Shown here: positions 51,014-59,870 of the stretch, piece by piece
How positions within the stretch are numbered: the stretch's first letter is position 1
How the letters are laid out: each line of letters opens with the position of its first letter
The notes under the pieces: model-generated
What the model was told of the DNA's origin: nothing
What the model saw: the letters and a program-made list of their open reading frames with translations, nothing else
The model's database searches: none
Translations under genes and position numbers: made by a program
NCBI GenBank assembly: GCA_002256985.1
Contig: NCGO01000004.1
Location: 186,001 to 250,000 of the forward strand
Reading direction: 5' to 3'
DNA: 64,000 bases
DNA from: Novosphingobium sp. 28-62-57
GTDB lineage: Bacteria > Pseudomonadota > Alphaproteobacteria > Sphingomonadales > Sphingomonadaceae

Positions 51014-51111
51014 AATGGATCACCATTGGAAAGAAAATTCTTGACCCAATTCACCCATAAGCTAGGGATTGGGGCAAGCAAGACCGATATTGGATCAATA
51101 ATGGATCAATA
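51014..51111. promoter_or_regulatory. Repeated ATTGGATCAAT-like operator elements
   Basis: The 179-base gap between the GntR gene and the FAH gene has TATTGGATCAATA (51088-51100), directly followed by AATGGATCAATA (51100-51111), and AATGGATCACCATT (51014-51027). A TTGACC (-35-like) lies at 51041. The elements are near-palindromes around GATC, as expected for GntR dimers. Confidence 0.5.
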
Positions 51112-51132
51112 GTGGTTTAGGAGAGGCTGCAC

Positions 51133-52014
51133 ATGAAATTCGCTTCGGTGTCGATCAATGGACGCGTCGCAGTAGCGGCAATCGCGCCTGAGCAGGATAT
51201 GGCGTGGCTGGTGGAAGATCTGGTGGGCCAGCCCGTCGGCAGCATGGTTGAACTGATCAAAGCCTATGATGTGCTCAAGGATCAGATCACGCCCGGAGGT
51301 GATGCGCTGGCCCTGTCGTCCTTGCAGTTGCTGGCACCGATTCCGCTGCCGCCGCGCAACATCATGTGCGTTGGCAAGAATTACCGCGCGCATGCGCTGG
51401 AATTTACCGGAAGCGGGTTTGATTCGAGTGCGAGCAGCGCCGCAGATGCAATCCCCACCTCGCCGATCATCTTTACCAAGGCACCCGAAACCGTGATCGC
51501 CAGCGGCGATGACATCCTCTACCCGACAGGCCTGAGTGACAGCATCGACTATGAAGCCGAACTCGGCGTCGTGATCGGCAAAGGCGGGCGCGGCATTTCG
51601 AAGGCCGACGTGTTCGATCACGTGTTCGGCTATACGATTATCAACGATATGACCGCGCGTGATTTGCAGTCGAAGCACAAGCAGTGGTTCATCGGCAAAT
51701 CGATCGATACTTTCTGCCCCATGGGGCCGTGGCTGGTGACGGCTGACGAGGTCGATGTCACCAATCTTCAGGTCCAGTGCTGGATCAACGGCGAACTGCG
51801 CCAGAATGCGAACACGGCCGATCTGATATTCGATGTGCCGACGCTGATCGAAACGCTGTCGGCCGGTCTAACCCTGCAGCCGGGAGATGTCATTGCCACC
51901 GGCACGCCTGCCGGTGTGGGCATCGGCTTTGATCCGCCCAAATACCTTGCGCGCGGGGATGAGGTGGCGATTGAAATTACCGGCCTTGGCCGTCTTGTGA
52001 ACCGGATTGCCTGA
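51133..52014 (+). CDS. Fumarylacetoacetate hydrolase family protein (intact)
   Basis: A 293-residue FAH-family enzyme. Typical segments are NIMCVGKNYRAHALEF near residue 77, the metal-binding DYEAELGVVIGKGGRG near 139, and the C-terminal LQPGDVIATGTPAGVGIGF near 256. The family hydrolyses or decarboxylates acylpyruvates made in gentisate, homogentisate or related pathways. It starts a plus-strand operon with an alpha/beta hydrolase, a DUF1636 protein and an amidohydrolase. It could supply the activity lost in the broken family member at 37061, although the two are not close copies. Confidence 0.88.
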   Translation: MKFASVSINGRVAVAAIAPEQDMAWLVEDLVGQPVGSMVELIKAYDVLKDQITPGGDALALSSLQLLAPIPLPPRNIMCVGKNYRAHALEFTGSGFDSSASSAADAIPTSPIIFTKAPETVIASGDDILYPTGLSDSIDYEAELGVVIGKGGRGISKADVFDHVFGYTIINDMTARDLQSKHKQWFIGKSIDTFCPMGPWLVTADEVDVTNLQVQCWINGELRQNANTADLIFDVPTLIETLSAGLTLQPGDVIATGTPAGVGIGFDPPKYLARGDEVAIEITGLGRLVNRIA

Positions 52015-52016
52015 CC

Positions 52017-52790
52017 ATGGCCGACACACTCGCCTTTGAAATCAGCGGCGCCGGTGATCCGGTGCTGTTCATCCACGGACTGGGCGGCACGGGCAATGTG
52101 TTCGGGCCGCAAGTTGGAGTGCTGTCGCGCTTTTTCACCTGCGTGCGGTTTGATCTGCCCGGTGCGGGCCAGTCTGCGCTGGGGGCGGTGCGCACCATGG
52201 ATGATCTGGTGCTGGCAACGCTCAGCGTGCTGGAGCAGGCAGGCATTGACCAGCCGGTTCACATCATCGCCCATTCGATGGGGACAGTGGTGGCCCAGCA
52301 TCTGGCTCTGCGCGCGCCAGAACGGGTGCGGAGCCTCTCGCTGATCGGCCCGGTCCATGCCCCGGCAGAGGCAGGCCGCAAGGGGCTGCAGGCCCGCGCG
52401 GCAACGGCCCGGAACGAGGGCTTGACCGGGATTGCCGATCAGATCGTGGCCGGTGGGACGTCTGCCGATACCAAAGCGCATCGGCCCGAGATTGCGGCAT
52501 TTGTGCGAGAACTGGTGATGCGCCAGCCCGCAGCAGGCTATGCGCAGCACTGCGAAGCGCTGGCGGGTGTTGAAGCTGCCGATGTCAGCCAGATTGGCGT
52601 TCCAGCGCTGCTGATCACAGGCGATGAAGACAACACCTCCCCATCGCCTGCCTGCGCGGCGCTGGCCAGCAAGTTTCCCGATGCCGAGCTGCTGATCCTT
52701 GATCGCACCGGCCACTGGACCACGCTTGAACGCCCCGGTGAAGTCAATCAGGCTCTGGTGAATTTCCTGTTCGGCCGTGCGTTGGGGTGA
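52017..52790 (+). CDS. Alpha/beta hydrolase
   Basis: A 257-residue alpha/beta hydrolase resembling 3-oxoadipate enol-lactonases and related esterases. The oxyanion region is FIHGLGGTGNVFG at about 18-30, the nucleophile Ser is in AHSMGT near residue 87, the acid is in ITGDEDN near 203 and the base His is in RTGHWTTLERP near 231. It has no signal peptide. It begins 2 bases after the FAH gene, so they are translated together. The substrate is unknown and probably an ester or lactone of the pathway. Confidence 0.82.
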   Translation: MADTLAFEISGAGDPVLFIHGLGGTGNVFGPQVGVLSRFFTCVRFDLPGAGQSALGAVRTMDDLVLATLSVLEQAGIDQPVHIIAHSMGTVVAQHLALRAPERVRSLSLIGPVHAPAEAGRKGLQARAATARNEGLTGIADQIVAGGTSADTKAHRPEIAAFVRELVMRQPAAGYAQHCEALAGVEAADVSQIGVPALLITGDEDNTSPSPACAALASKFPDAELLILDRTGHWTTLERPGEVNQALVNFLFGRALG

Positions 52791-52796
52791 GGGCTG

Positions 52797-53171
52797 ATGC
52801 ACGTTTCGTCCCCCATCTGGCTCAAGGTTTGCGTAACCTGCGATCGCACGGTTCCGACCGGGCCGGGGCAAAAGGGCCACGGCGCGCAACTGGCGGATTG
52901 TATCGAGACTGTCCTGCAGGATCGGGCAGTGGCGGGGAATATCACAATGCGGCGTGTGCCGTGCCTTTCGGGTTGCAAGCACCCCGGTAACATCGCCGTA
53001 GGAGCGATGGGCCGGGCCACTATCCGGTTTCACAACCTCAGGCCGGAAAAGGCCAGGGTTGTTGTCGAAATGGCAGCGCGATTTCAGGCGCGCGGCGATG
53101 GCAGTTGGGACGAAAAGGCCATCCCTGAGGAGTTGAATGACCATTTGGCGGCAGTGATCCATGCGCATTGA
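52797..53171 (+). CDS. DUF1636 family metal-binding protein
   Basis: A 124-residue protein of the DUF1636 type, a small ferredoxin- or thioredoxin-like fold with conserved cysteines. The visible cysteines are in VCVTCDRT near residue 12, in ADCIET near 34 and in PCLSGCKHPGN near 56, enough to hold a [2Fe-2S] cluster. Its operon position, between hydrolase and amidohydrolase, does not define a role. It might be an electron carrier for an oxygenase, but that is speculation. Confidence 0.65.
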   Translation: MHVSSPIWLKVCVTCDRTVPTGPGQKGHGAQLADCIETVLQDRAVAGNITMRRVPCLSGCKHPGNIAVGAMGRATIRFHNLRPEKARVVVEMAARFQARGDGSWDEKAIPEELNDHLAAVIHAH

Positions 53172-53215
53172 GTGAACGCAAACCGCCAAAGCGTCTGCGA
53201 GTTGGGAGAGGAAGT

Positions 53216-54493
53216 ATGACTACGACGCTGTTTACGAACGTGAACGTCTTCGATGGTTCGGGTGAGCACCCCTATGCGGCCGACGTGCTGGTTGAGGGCA
53301 ATCGCATTGCCGAAGTTGACCGCAACCCCGGATCGATCGGGCATGAGCCTCATCGTGTCGTCGATGGCGGCGGGGCCTTGCTCATGTCGGGCCTGTGCGA
53401 TGCCCACACCCATTTCAGCTGGGTCGATCAACCAAGCCTTGATGCCATCGGCATGATGCCGGTTGAGGAGCACACGCTGGCTGCGGCCAATTCGGCGCGG
53501 ATGTACCTCGATATGGGCTATACCATGTGCGTCGGCGCGGCCACGGCCAAGCCGCGCCTTGATGTGGTGATCCGCAATGCAATCAACGCCGGAACACTGC
53601 CCGGCCCGCGCTATCTGGCCGCCAGCTCGGAAATCGCCACCATCGGCGGGCTCGGCGATCTCAACCCCAGCCATATCGCGGCCTACACCTTTGTCGATGT
53701 GATCACCGGGCCGATGGAGATGCGGCGCAGCGTGCGTCGGTTCCTCAAAGAGGGCGTTGATAACATCAAGCTCAACCTTTCGGGCGAGAATATCACCGGC
53801 ATGGAGGCCGAGCGTACGCCGATGGCCGATGACGAAGTTCTGGAGGCCGTGACCGAGGCCCGCCGCAAGCCGGGAACGCGCATCTGCGCCCACGCCCGCT
53901 CGGACGAGAGCGTGCTGCAGTGCCTGAAATTCGGCATCGATTTCATCTATCACGCCAGCTACGCCAGCGATGAGACCATCGCCAAGATTGCGGCGGCCAA
54001 GGACAAGCACTTCGTCGCCCCCGGCGTCGCCTGGCTATATCAGACCTGCTACAACGCCTCCGATTGGGGGATTACGCCCGAAGTCGCGCGCGGGATGGGC
54101 TATTTCCGCGAGCTTGATGCCTGCATTTCTGGCATCAAGAAAATGAAGGCCGCGGGCATCCGCGTGCTTCCGGGCGGCGACTATGGCTTTGCCTGGACCC
54201 CGCACGGCACTTACGCCAAGGATCTGGAATACTTCGTCGATCTGTTCGGCTTCACGCCCATGGAGGCGCTGCTGTCCGCAACCACGCAGGGTGGCGAGGC
54301 CATGGCCCGGCCGCACGACCTTGGCCGCATTGCCAAAGGCTATCTGGCCGACATGATCATCGTCGATGGTGATCCGCTGGCGGATATCACGGTGCTTCAG
54401 GACCGCAATTGCATCGCTGCAGTGATGAAAGATGGCCAGTTCTTCCGGGAACTTGATCCGGCTCGCGCAATGAAGACGGCCATGGTCACTTAA
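53216..54493 (+). CDS. Amidohydrolase family protein
   Basis: A 425-residue metal-dependent hydrolase of the amidohydrolase superfamily. The N-terminal metal-binding motif is DAHTHFSW near residue 63. Further metal or base residues are likely in ICAHARS near 223, YHASYAS near 245 and the Asp in LPGGDYGFAWTPHGT near 322. The C-terminal LGRIAKGYLADMIIVDGDPL is the usual closing strand pair. The ATG at 53216 follows GGGAGAGGAAG. It has no signal peptide. The substrate could be an amide, lactone or cyclic product. Confidence 0.83.
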   Translation: MTTTLFTNVNVFDGSGEHPYAADVLVEGNRIAEVDRNPGSIGHEPHRVVDGGGALLMSGLCDAHTHFSWVDQPSLDAIGMMPVEEHTLAAANSARMYLDMGYTMCVGAATAKPRLDVVIRNAINAGTLPGPRYLAASSEIATIGGLGDLNPSHIAAYTFVDVITGPMEMRRSVRRFLKEGVDNIKLNLSGENITGMEAERTPMADDEVLEAVTEARRKPGTRICAHARSDESVLQCLKFGIDFIYHASYASDETIAKIAAAKDKHFVAPGVAWLYQTCYNASDWGITPEVARGMGYFRELDACISGIKKMKAAGIRVLPGGDYGFAWTPHGTYAKDLEYFVDLFGFTPMEALLSATTQGGEAMARPHDLGRIAKGYLADMIIVDGDPLADITVLQDRNCIAAVMKDGQFFRELDPARAMKTAMVT

Positions 54494-54539
54494 CGCACAG
54501 ACCCACCACAAAAAGCTGAATTAATGGGAGGACGATATC

Positions 54540-56867
54540 ATGAAATCCAAAAGGATGGCGCTTGCCTGCGGCACAGCGATTTTTGCCATCAGCGCTCCGG
54601 CGCTGGCACAGGAAACACCCGCGGCGTCAGGTCCGGCAACGGAGGCACCGGTTGAGGAGGAACAGGGCGGAATTCAGGACATCGTTGTGACCGCACAACG
54701 CCGTGCTGAAAATCTTCAGAACGTGCCGGTCTCGGTCACGGCCTTCAGCGCCGATGCTGTTTCGACCGCGCGCATCCAGAACCTCAGCGATCTGGGTTCG
54801 CGCATTCCCGGCTTCAGCGTCAACACCTTCTCGCAATCGCGCGCCAACCCCGCCCTGCGCGGCGGGTCCTCGTCCTTGAGCGCACCGGGCGCTGAACAGG
54901 CGATCGGTCTGTTCATCGACGACGTCTATTTCGGCGGCAGCGGCGATTTTGAAGTCGATCTGTTCGATGTTGAGCAGATCGAAGTGCTCAAAGGCCCGCA
55001 AGGAACGCTGTTTGGCCGCAACACGACCGGTGGCACGATCAACGTCGTGACCAAGACCCCGGATCAGACGTTCGAGGCGCAAGGCGAAGTTACGCTCGGC
55101 AATTACAAGTATTTCCAGGTGCGCGGCTATGTTGCGGGCCCGTTGACCGATACGCTCGCCGCATCGCTTGCCTTTACCTCAAGCGACCGTGACGGCACTT
55201 CGCTCAACCTCACCACCGGCAATCGCGTCGATACCATCAACCGCGCCTCGTTGCGCGGCAAGCTGGCATGGGATGCCAGCGATACCGTCAAAGTCGTGCT
55301 GGGCCTGGGCTATAGCCGCGCCAACGAAACGGCACCGGCCCGCGACACCATCTTCCCCAATGTGCCGGTAGAAAATCAGGCGCTGCTGGCCACCGGCTGG
55401 GTTCGCGACAATGATCCGCGCATCGTCCAGATGTGGAGCGATGGCAGCTACAAGTCGGAACAGTGGACCGCGGCCTTGCGCATTTCCAAGCAGCTGGAAA
55501 ACGCCGAGCTGCTGTCGCTCACGTCCTACCGCAAGCTCTCCACGCAGCAATCGCCGGTCCCGCTGACGGGCACCCCGATCCCGATGTACGATTTTGGCGA
55601 ACCGCGCGAGCTTGATGCGGTCAGCCAGGAGTTTCGCTACGTTTCGGACTATTCCGGCCCGTTCAATTTCGTTGGCGGGGCGTTCTTCTACTACGCCGAT
55701 GAATCGCGCGATATCAATGGTATTGCCCATTGGGAGCCCAATACCGCAGGCGCCCTGTTTCAGGCCGGCACCTTCTGCCCGTTGCAGGACCCCAACGATA
55801 TCGTGGTAACGCCTGCGTGCCGCACCAACTTTGCCTCGCTGTTCGAGCCATCCAATTTCCGGGTCTTCCAGCGGACCAAGACCAAGAGCGGCTCGGCCTT
55901 CTTGCAAGGCACCTACGCGCTGGTGAACAGCCTCAACCTGACGCTTGGCGGCCGCTATACTTATGACGAGAAGCGCGCGACCGGCTTCTCCTCGGGCGAT
56001 CCGGAATTCTTCTGGCATCCGGCAGATATCCGCGTCGATGAGACCGAAGGCTGGGGCCAGTTCACCTATCGCGCCGCGCTCGATTGGCAGGTGACCGATG
56101 ACGTCATGCTCTTCGCCTCGCGCTCAACCGGCTTCCGTAGCGGCGCTTTCGAGCTGACGCAGAGCGATCCGGCTCTGTCGAGCGCACCGGTGGGCCCAGA
56201 ACAGGTCCTGAGCCACGAAATTGGCTTCAAGAGCCGCTTCTGGGATAACAAGATCCAGTTCAACGTCACCGCGTTCCACGCCAAATATACCGACCTGCAG
56301 TTCTTCGTGAATACCGGCGGCGCAAGCGTCACAACCAACGCCGGTGAAGCGACGGTTAAGGGCATCGAAATCGATGCGATGGTGGCCCCGGTTGATGGCC
56401 TGACCCTGACCGCGGCCTATTCCTACCAGAAGGGCACTTCAAAGGGCATCCCGGCAGCCGCTGAGATTGCCGAGGGCACGCCACCTGCCGGAACAATCCC
56501 GCACACCGTCGTTCTGGCGGCTGATTATTCGCATGAATTCGCCAATGGCGGCGTCTTCTCGATGCGCGGGGACTTCACGCACAAGAGCCGCTATGGCTTG
56601 GAATTCAACGACATTCCGCAATTTCAGAGCGGCATCCGGTCACTGGTCAACGGCAGCATCGCCTATCGCTTCCCCAACAAGATGGAAATCCGCGTGTGGG
56701 GCAAGAACCTGACCAATGAGAATATCGTGACTTACGGGCAGGACTTCTGGTTCATGTTCTACAGCCTGCCCACCGCGCTCGCCAATCCGGAGGTCATCAC
56801 CGAAACCGCGCAGCCGCGCTATGCCGATCCGCGGACCTTCGGGGCCACGTTAAGCTTCAAATTCTGA
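54540..56867 (+). CDS. TonB-dependent receptor (aromatic-catabolism region, second)
   Basis: A 775-residue outer-membrane receptor. The signal peptide is about 1-23 (ALACGTAIFAISAPALA), the plug has IVVTAQRRAENLQNVPVSVT near residue 48 and VLKGPQGTLFGRNTTGG near 150, and the barrel ends with LSFKF. It begins 46 bases after the amidohydrolase gene with GGGAGGACG before the ATG, so it is probably in the same operon as the FAH and hydrolase genes. It likely imports their substrate. It is of the same broad family as the receptor at 26047, but a different protein. Confidence 0.88.
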   Translation: MKSKRMALACGTAIFAISAPALAQETPAASGPATEAPVEEEQGGIQDIVVTAQRRAENLQNVPVSVTAFSADAVSTARIQNLSDLGSRIPGFSVNTFSQSRANPALRGGSSSLSAPGAEQAIGLFIDDVYFGGSGDFEVDLFDVEQIEVLKGPQGTLFGRNTTGGTINVVTKTPDQTFEAQGEVTLGNYKYFQVRGYVAGPLTDTLAASLAFTSSDRDGTSLNLTTGNRVDTINRASLRGKLAWDASDTVKVVLGLGYSRANETAPARDTIFPNVPVENQALLATGWVRDNDPRIVQMWSDGSYKSEQWTAALRISKQLENAELLSLTSYRKLSTQQSPVPLTGTPIPMYDFGEPRELDAVSQEFRYVSDYSGPFNFVGGAFFYYADESRDINGIAHWEPNTAGALFQAGTFCPLQDPNDIVVTPACRTNFASLFEPSNFRVFQRTKTKSGSAFLQGTYALVNSLNLTLGGRYTYDEKRATGFSSGDPEFFWHPADIRVDETEGWGQFTYRAALDWQVTDDVMLFASRSTGFRSGAFELTQSDPALSSAPVGPEQVLSHEIGFKSRFWDNKIQFNVTAFHAKYTDLQFFVNTGGASVTTNAGEATVKGIEIDAMVAPVDGLTLTAAYSYQKGTSKGIPAAAEIAEGTPPAGTIPHTVVLAADYSHEFANGGVFSMRGDFTHKSRYGLEFNDIPQFQSGIRSLVNGSIAYRFPNKMEIRVWGKNLTNENIVTYGQDFWFMFYSLPTALANPEVITETAQPRYADPRTFGATLSFKF

Positions 56868-56960
56868 CAATCGCACACGGCATCAGCCGCGATTGGAGGG
56901 AGCGCTTCGGGTCTGGTCTGACGGTTTCTCCGTCTGATTCCGGAGGCGACTTGGGGGCGA

Positions 56961-56989
56961 GGGGGCGATGCGCATGCGTCGCCCCCTTT
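56961..56989 (+). terminator. Hairpin after the second TonB receptor
   Basis: GGGGGCGA (56961-56968) and TCGCCCCC (56979-56986) form an 8-bp GC stem around TGCGCATGCG, followed by only three T. It lies 94 bases after the receptor stop in the 311-base gap 56868-57178. The rest of that gap holds an AT-rich stretch with TTGACT at 57044, perhaps the promoter of the next gene. Confidence 0.55.
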
Positions 56990-57178
56990 GGCGTTCCTGC
57001 AATCCGGCGCCTGCGAAAAGGACTTCGCACCGCGAATAGGAAGTTGACTATCAGGAAAAAAAGTTACCTCTTAAGATCATTCTGAAATCGTATTGCATTG
57101 AGGTTTTCGACGATCCGGCTGCGACACCTTGGGCGGTGCCATTAGCTTGATCGTGCCGGATGGGCTTGGGAGGAACTT

Positions 57179-59230
57179 GTGAACGCGATCCAAAGGATGA
57201 TGCTGCAACCCGTCTTGCTTGGCGCAGCGCTTGTCACCGTTCCCTCGCTCGCATTCGGCCAGGCGGCCTCTGCGCCCGCGCCGGCAACTGCTGCAGAATG
57301 GCACGGCCAGGGCGGCAACAAGGCGATGCAGCGGTACAGTCCGCTGACCGAGGTCAACGCATCCACTTTCAAGAAGCTCAAATTGCTGTGGACGCGGCCT
57401 GCGATCGACAAGATCTATGCCGATGCCTTTCCAGACCTCACACCCTCCAACTACCTTCGGGGCACGCCGACGGTGGTCGATGGCATTGCCTATGTTTCAA
57501 ACGGGATCGGCCTGATCGAGGCGTTTGACGCGGCAACGGGCGCCACCAAATGGGTGCAGACGCCGCTCCCGGTTGACCTTCGGCGGGCTGCTGCAGAAAG
57601 TGCGCGCAGCGTTGAATACTGGTCCGATGGCAAGGACAAGCGTGTGGTCACGATACGTGGCAAGTTTCTGAACGCGCTTGATGCCGAAACGGGCAAACCG
57701 GCGCCGGGATTTGGCGATAACGGTTCGGTCTACGTCGGATGGGCAACGCAGGAAGACTATAGCTACAGCGGCACGAATGGCCCGCTGATCGTGGGCGATG
57801 TGATCATCGTCGGCGGGCGCGGCGGCATCAAGGTGGGCGGCGGATCGGGCGATTCCGGCGACCGCTGGGAGGGACATTCGGATGACGTGCGCGGCTACGA
57901 TGTTCGCACCGGGCACTTGCTCTGGACCTTCCACGTCATCCCGCAACCGGGCGAGGAGGGCTTCGACAGCTGGCAAAGTGAAGCTTGGAAATCGTCCGGC
58001 GCACAAGGCGCATGGTCTCCGATGAGCGCGGATGAGGCGCTGGGGATGGTCTATATCCCGCTTTCAGCCCCACCGATGTATTATGGCGGCCACCGCAAGG
58101 GCGATAATCTCTTCGGCAGCAGCCTTGTGGCGCTTGATGCCAAAACCGGCAAACGGGTGTGGCATTATCAGGTGGTTCATCATGACTTGTGGGATTACGA
58201 TCTCGCCGCGCCACCCGTGCTGGCAGACCTCACGGTGGACGGGAAGCCGATAAAGTCGGTCATCCAGGCTGGGAAAACCGGGTTCCTCTATGTTTTTGAT
58301 CGGGCCACGGGCAAACCGGTCTGGCCGATTGAAGAGCGGCCCGTGCCACAGTCCGATGTGCCGGGTGAATATACATCGCCGACCCAGCCATTCCCCTCCA
58401 AGCCGCCGCCTTTCGATCTGCAGGGCGTGACGATGGCAGACATCGCGAATTTCACCCCCGAAACGCACAAGGAGGCGCTGGCGGTTGCCGCCAAGTATCG
58501 CCTGGGCCCCTTGTTTACCCCACCCTCGCTGATCACCCCCACATCGTTGGGGACGCTGGCATCGCCGGGTGTGTGGGGCTCTGGCAACTGGAATACGGGC
58601 GCATTCGATCCCGAAACGGGGCGCTACTATGCCGTGTCCAGAACGAAGCCGACGGTCTATGGCCTGATCAAGGCGCCCGATCCGGCAGCAAGCACCGCCT
58701 ATATCATTCCCAAGCCGGTCGTGCCGGGCAAAACGCCTCCTGCCGCCACGGGTGCTGCCAAGCCTGATCCTTATGACCACGGCGGTTTGCCGCTGATCCC
58801 GCCAGTGGCTTCAGGCTTGCCCATCATCAAGGGCCCCTATGGCCGCATCACCGCCTATGACATGAACAAGGGCGACAAACTGTGGACTATCGCCAATGGC
58901 GATGATCCGCAGATCAGGTCCAACCCGGCGTTGAAAGGCGCGAAGTTTCCCCCCACAGGCATCGCCTCGCGCGTCCCGCTCACCGTAACAAAGTCGCTGC
59001 TGCTGGTCCCTGATGGCAGCAGCGTGATCTGGGATACGGCAGGCTATGATGGTCCCGCCAAATTGAGCGCTTATGACAAGCGCACGGGCGCGCTGGTTGG
59101 TCAGGTGCCGATGCCCGCCGGGGCCACGACATCACCGGTCAGCTACCAGACGCCTGCCGGGCAACGCATCGTGATGGCGGTTTCCAGCAGTGCCCAAGGG
59201 GCATCGTGGGTGGCCTATGGGCTGGAGTAA
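57179..59230 (+). CDS. Periplasmic PQQ-dependent dehydrogenase
   Basis: A 683-residue quinoprotein with a signal peptide (about 1-28, ending LAFGQ) and PQQ-type beta-propeller repeats, for example GIGLIEAFDAATGATKWV, SSLVALDAKTGKRVWHY and GRITAYDMNKGDKLWTI. It has no CXXCH haem motif, no adjacent Cys pair as in methanol dehydrogenases and no membrane domain. It should therefore pass electrons to a separate acceptor. The substrate, a sugar, alcohol or cyclic alcohol, cannot be told from sequence. The GTG start follows GGGAGG by 5 bases. It overlaps the next gene by 14 bases. Confidence 0.82.
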   Translation: MNAIQRMMLQPVLLGAALVTVPSLAFGQAASAPAPATAAEWHGQGGNKAMQRYSPLTEVNASTFKKLKLLWTRPAIDKIYADAFPDLTPSNYLRGTPTVVDGIAYVSNGIGLIEAFDAATGATKWVQTPLPVDLRRAAAESARSVEYWSDGKDKRVVTIRGKFLNALDAETGKPAPGFGDNGSVYVGWATQEDYSYSGTNGPLIVGDVIIVGGRGGIKVGGGSGDSGDRWEGHSDDVRGYDVRTGHLLWTFHVIPQPGEEGFDSWQSEAWKSSGAQGAWSPMSADEALGMVYIPLSAPPMYYGGHRKGDNLFGSSLVALDAKTGKRVWHYQVVHHDLWDYDLAAPPVLADLTVDGKPIKSVIQAGKTGFLYVFDRATGKPVWPIEERPVPQSDVPGEYTSPTQPFPSKPPPFDLQGVTMADIANFTPETHKEALAVAAKYRLGPLFTPPSLITPTSLGTLASPGVWGSGNWNTGAFDPETGRYYAVSRTKPTVYGLIKAPDPAASTAYIIPKPVVPGKTPPAATGAAKPDPYDHGGLPLIPPVASGLPIIKGPYGRITAYDMNKGDKLWTIANGDDPQIRSNPALKGAKFPPTGIASRVPLTVTKSLLLVPDGSSVIWDTAGYDGPAKLSAYDKRTGALVGQVPMPAGATTSPVSYQTPAGQRIVMAVSSSAQGASWVAYGLE

Positions 59231-59747
59231 GCCTCACCGACTTGCAGTGCATCTGGCCGGGCTGACGCTGTCTCTGGCAACCGTGACTTCGGCGGCACCT
59301 CTGGCGTCCGCAGCAAAGCCGGCCGAAACTTCGGTGCAGACCCGCGCGCGTGCCGATGTGGAAGCACTCGTCCGGCAGGTTGCAGCGGCTTACTCCCGCA
59401 ATGATCTGCAGGCCTATTTTTCCTATTTTGATGATGACATCATGATCTGGAACGGCCCCAATGCCCGCTGGGTAAAGCAGGACTATGTCACCCGCTGGAC
59501 GAAAGTGGTGGGTGAGGGCGGCGGCGTGTCATCCTTGACGGTCGAGGACCTGCAACTGCGCGTCTCGCCAAAGGGCGATGCGGTGATCGCCACGTTTGCC
59601 ATGCCGGTAATTGGCCGGAAAAACGGCATGCCAGCCGCTGCCGAGCCCACGGTGATCTACCATATGACCGAGGCGTGGTTTAAGCAGGGCAGTCGCTGGT
59701 CGATGGCCCACATGCACTGGAGCGCGCGCACACCGGCAAAGCCGTAA
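59217..59747 (+). CDS. Exported NTF2/SnoaL-like protein
   Basis: A 176-residue protein with a signal peptide (LAVHLAGLTLSLATVTSAAP region) and an NTF2-like domain of the DUF4440/SnoaL sort (AAYSRNDLQAYFSYFDDDIMIW, then TRWTKVVGEGGG and SMAHMHWSARTP). Its start lies inside the end of the PQQ dehydrogenase gene, so the two are made together and probably act together in the periplasm. It is the third NTF2-like exported protein in the window. Its function is unknown. Confidence 0.68.
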   Translation: MGWSKPHRLAVHLAGLTLSLATVTSAAPLASAAKPAETSVQTRARADVEALVRQVAAAYSRNDLQAYFSYFDDDIMIWNGPNARWVKQDYVTRWTKVVGEGGGVSSLTVEDLQLRVSPKGDAVIATFAMPVIGRKNGMPAAAEPTVIYHMTEAWFKQGSRWSMAHMHWSARTPAKP

Positions 59748-59870
59748 GGCCTTCACGTGCCGGAACTCGCGTATTTTTCCACACCGGGTTTTTGAGATTT
59801 CGGGGGGTTTGTAGCTTTCTGGCCCTGCCGCTGCCATGGTGCGGGCAAGGCTCGGCAATGTGGAAAGACC

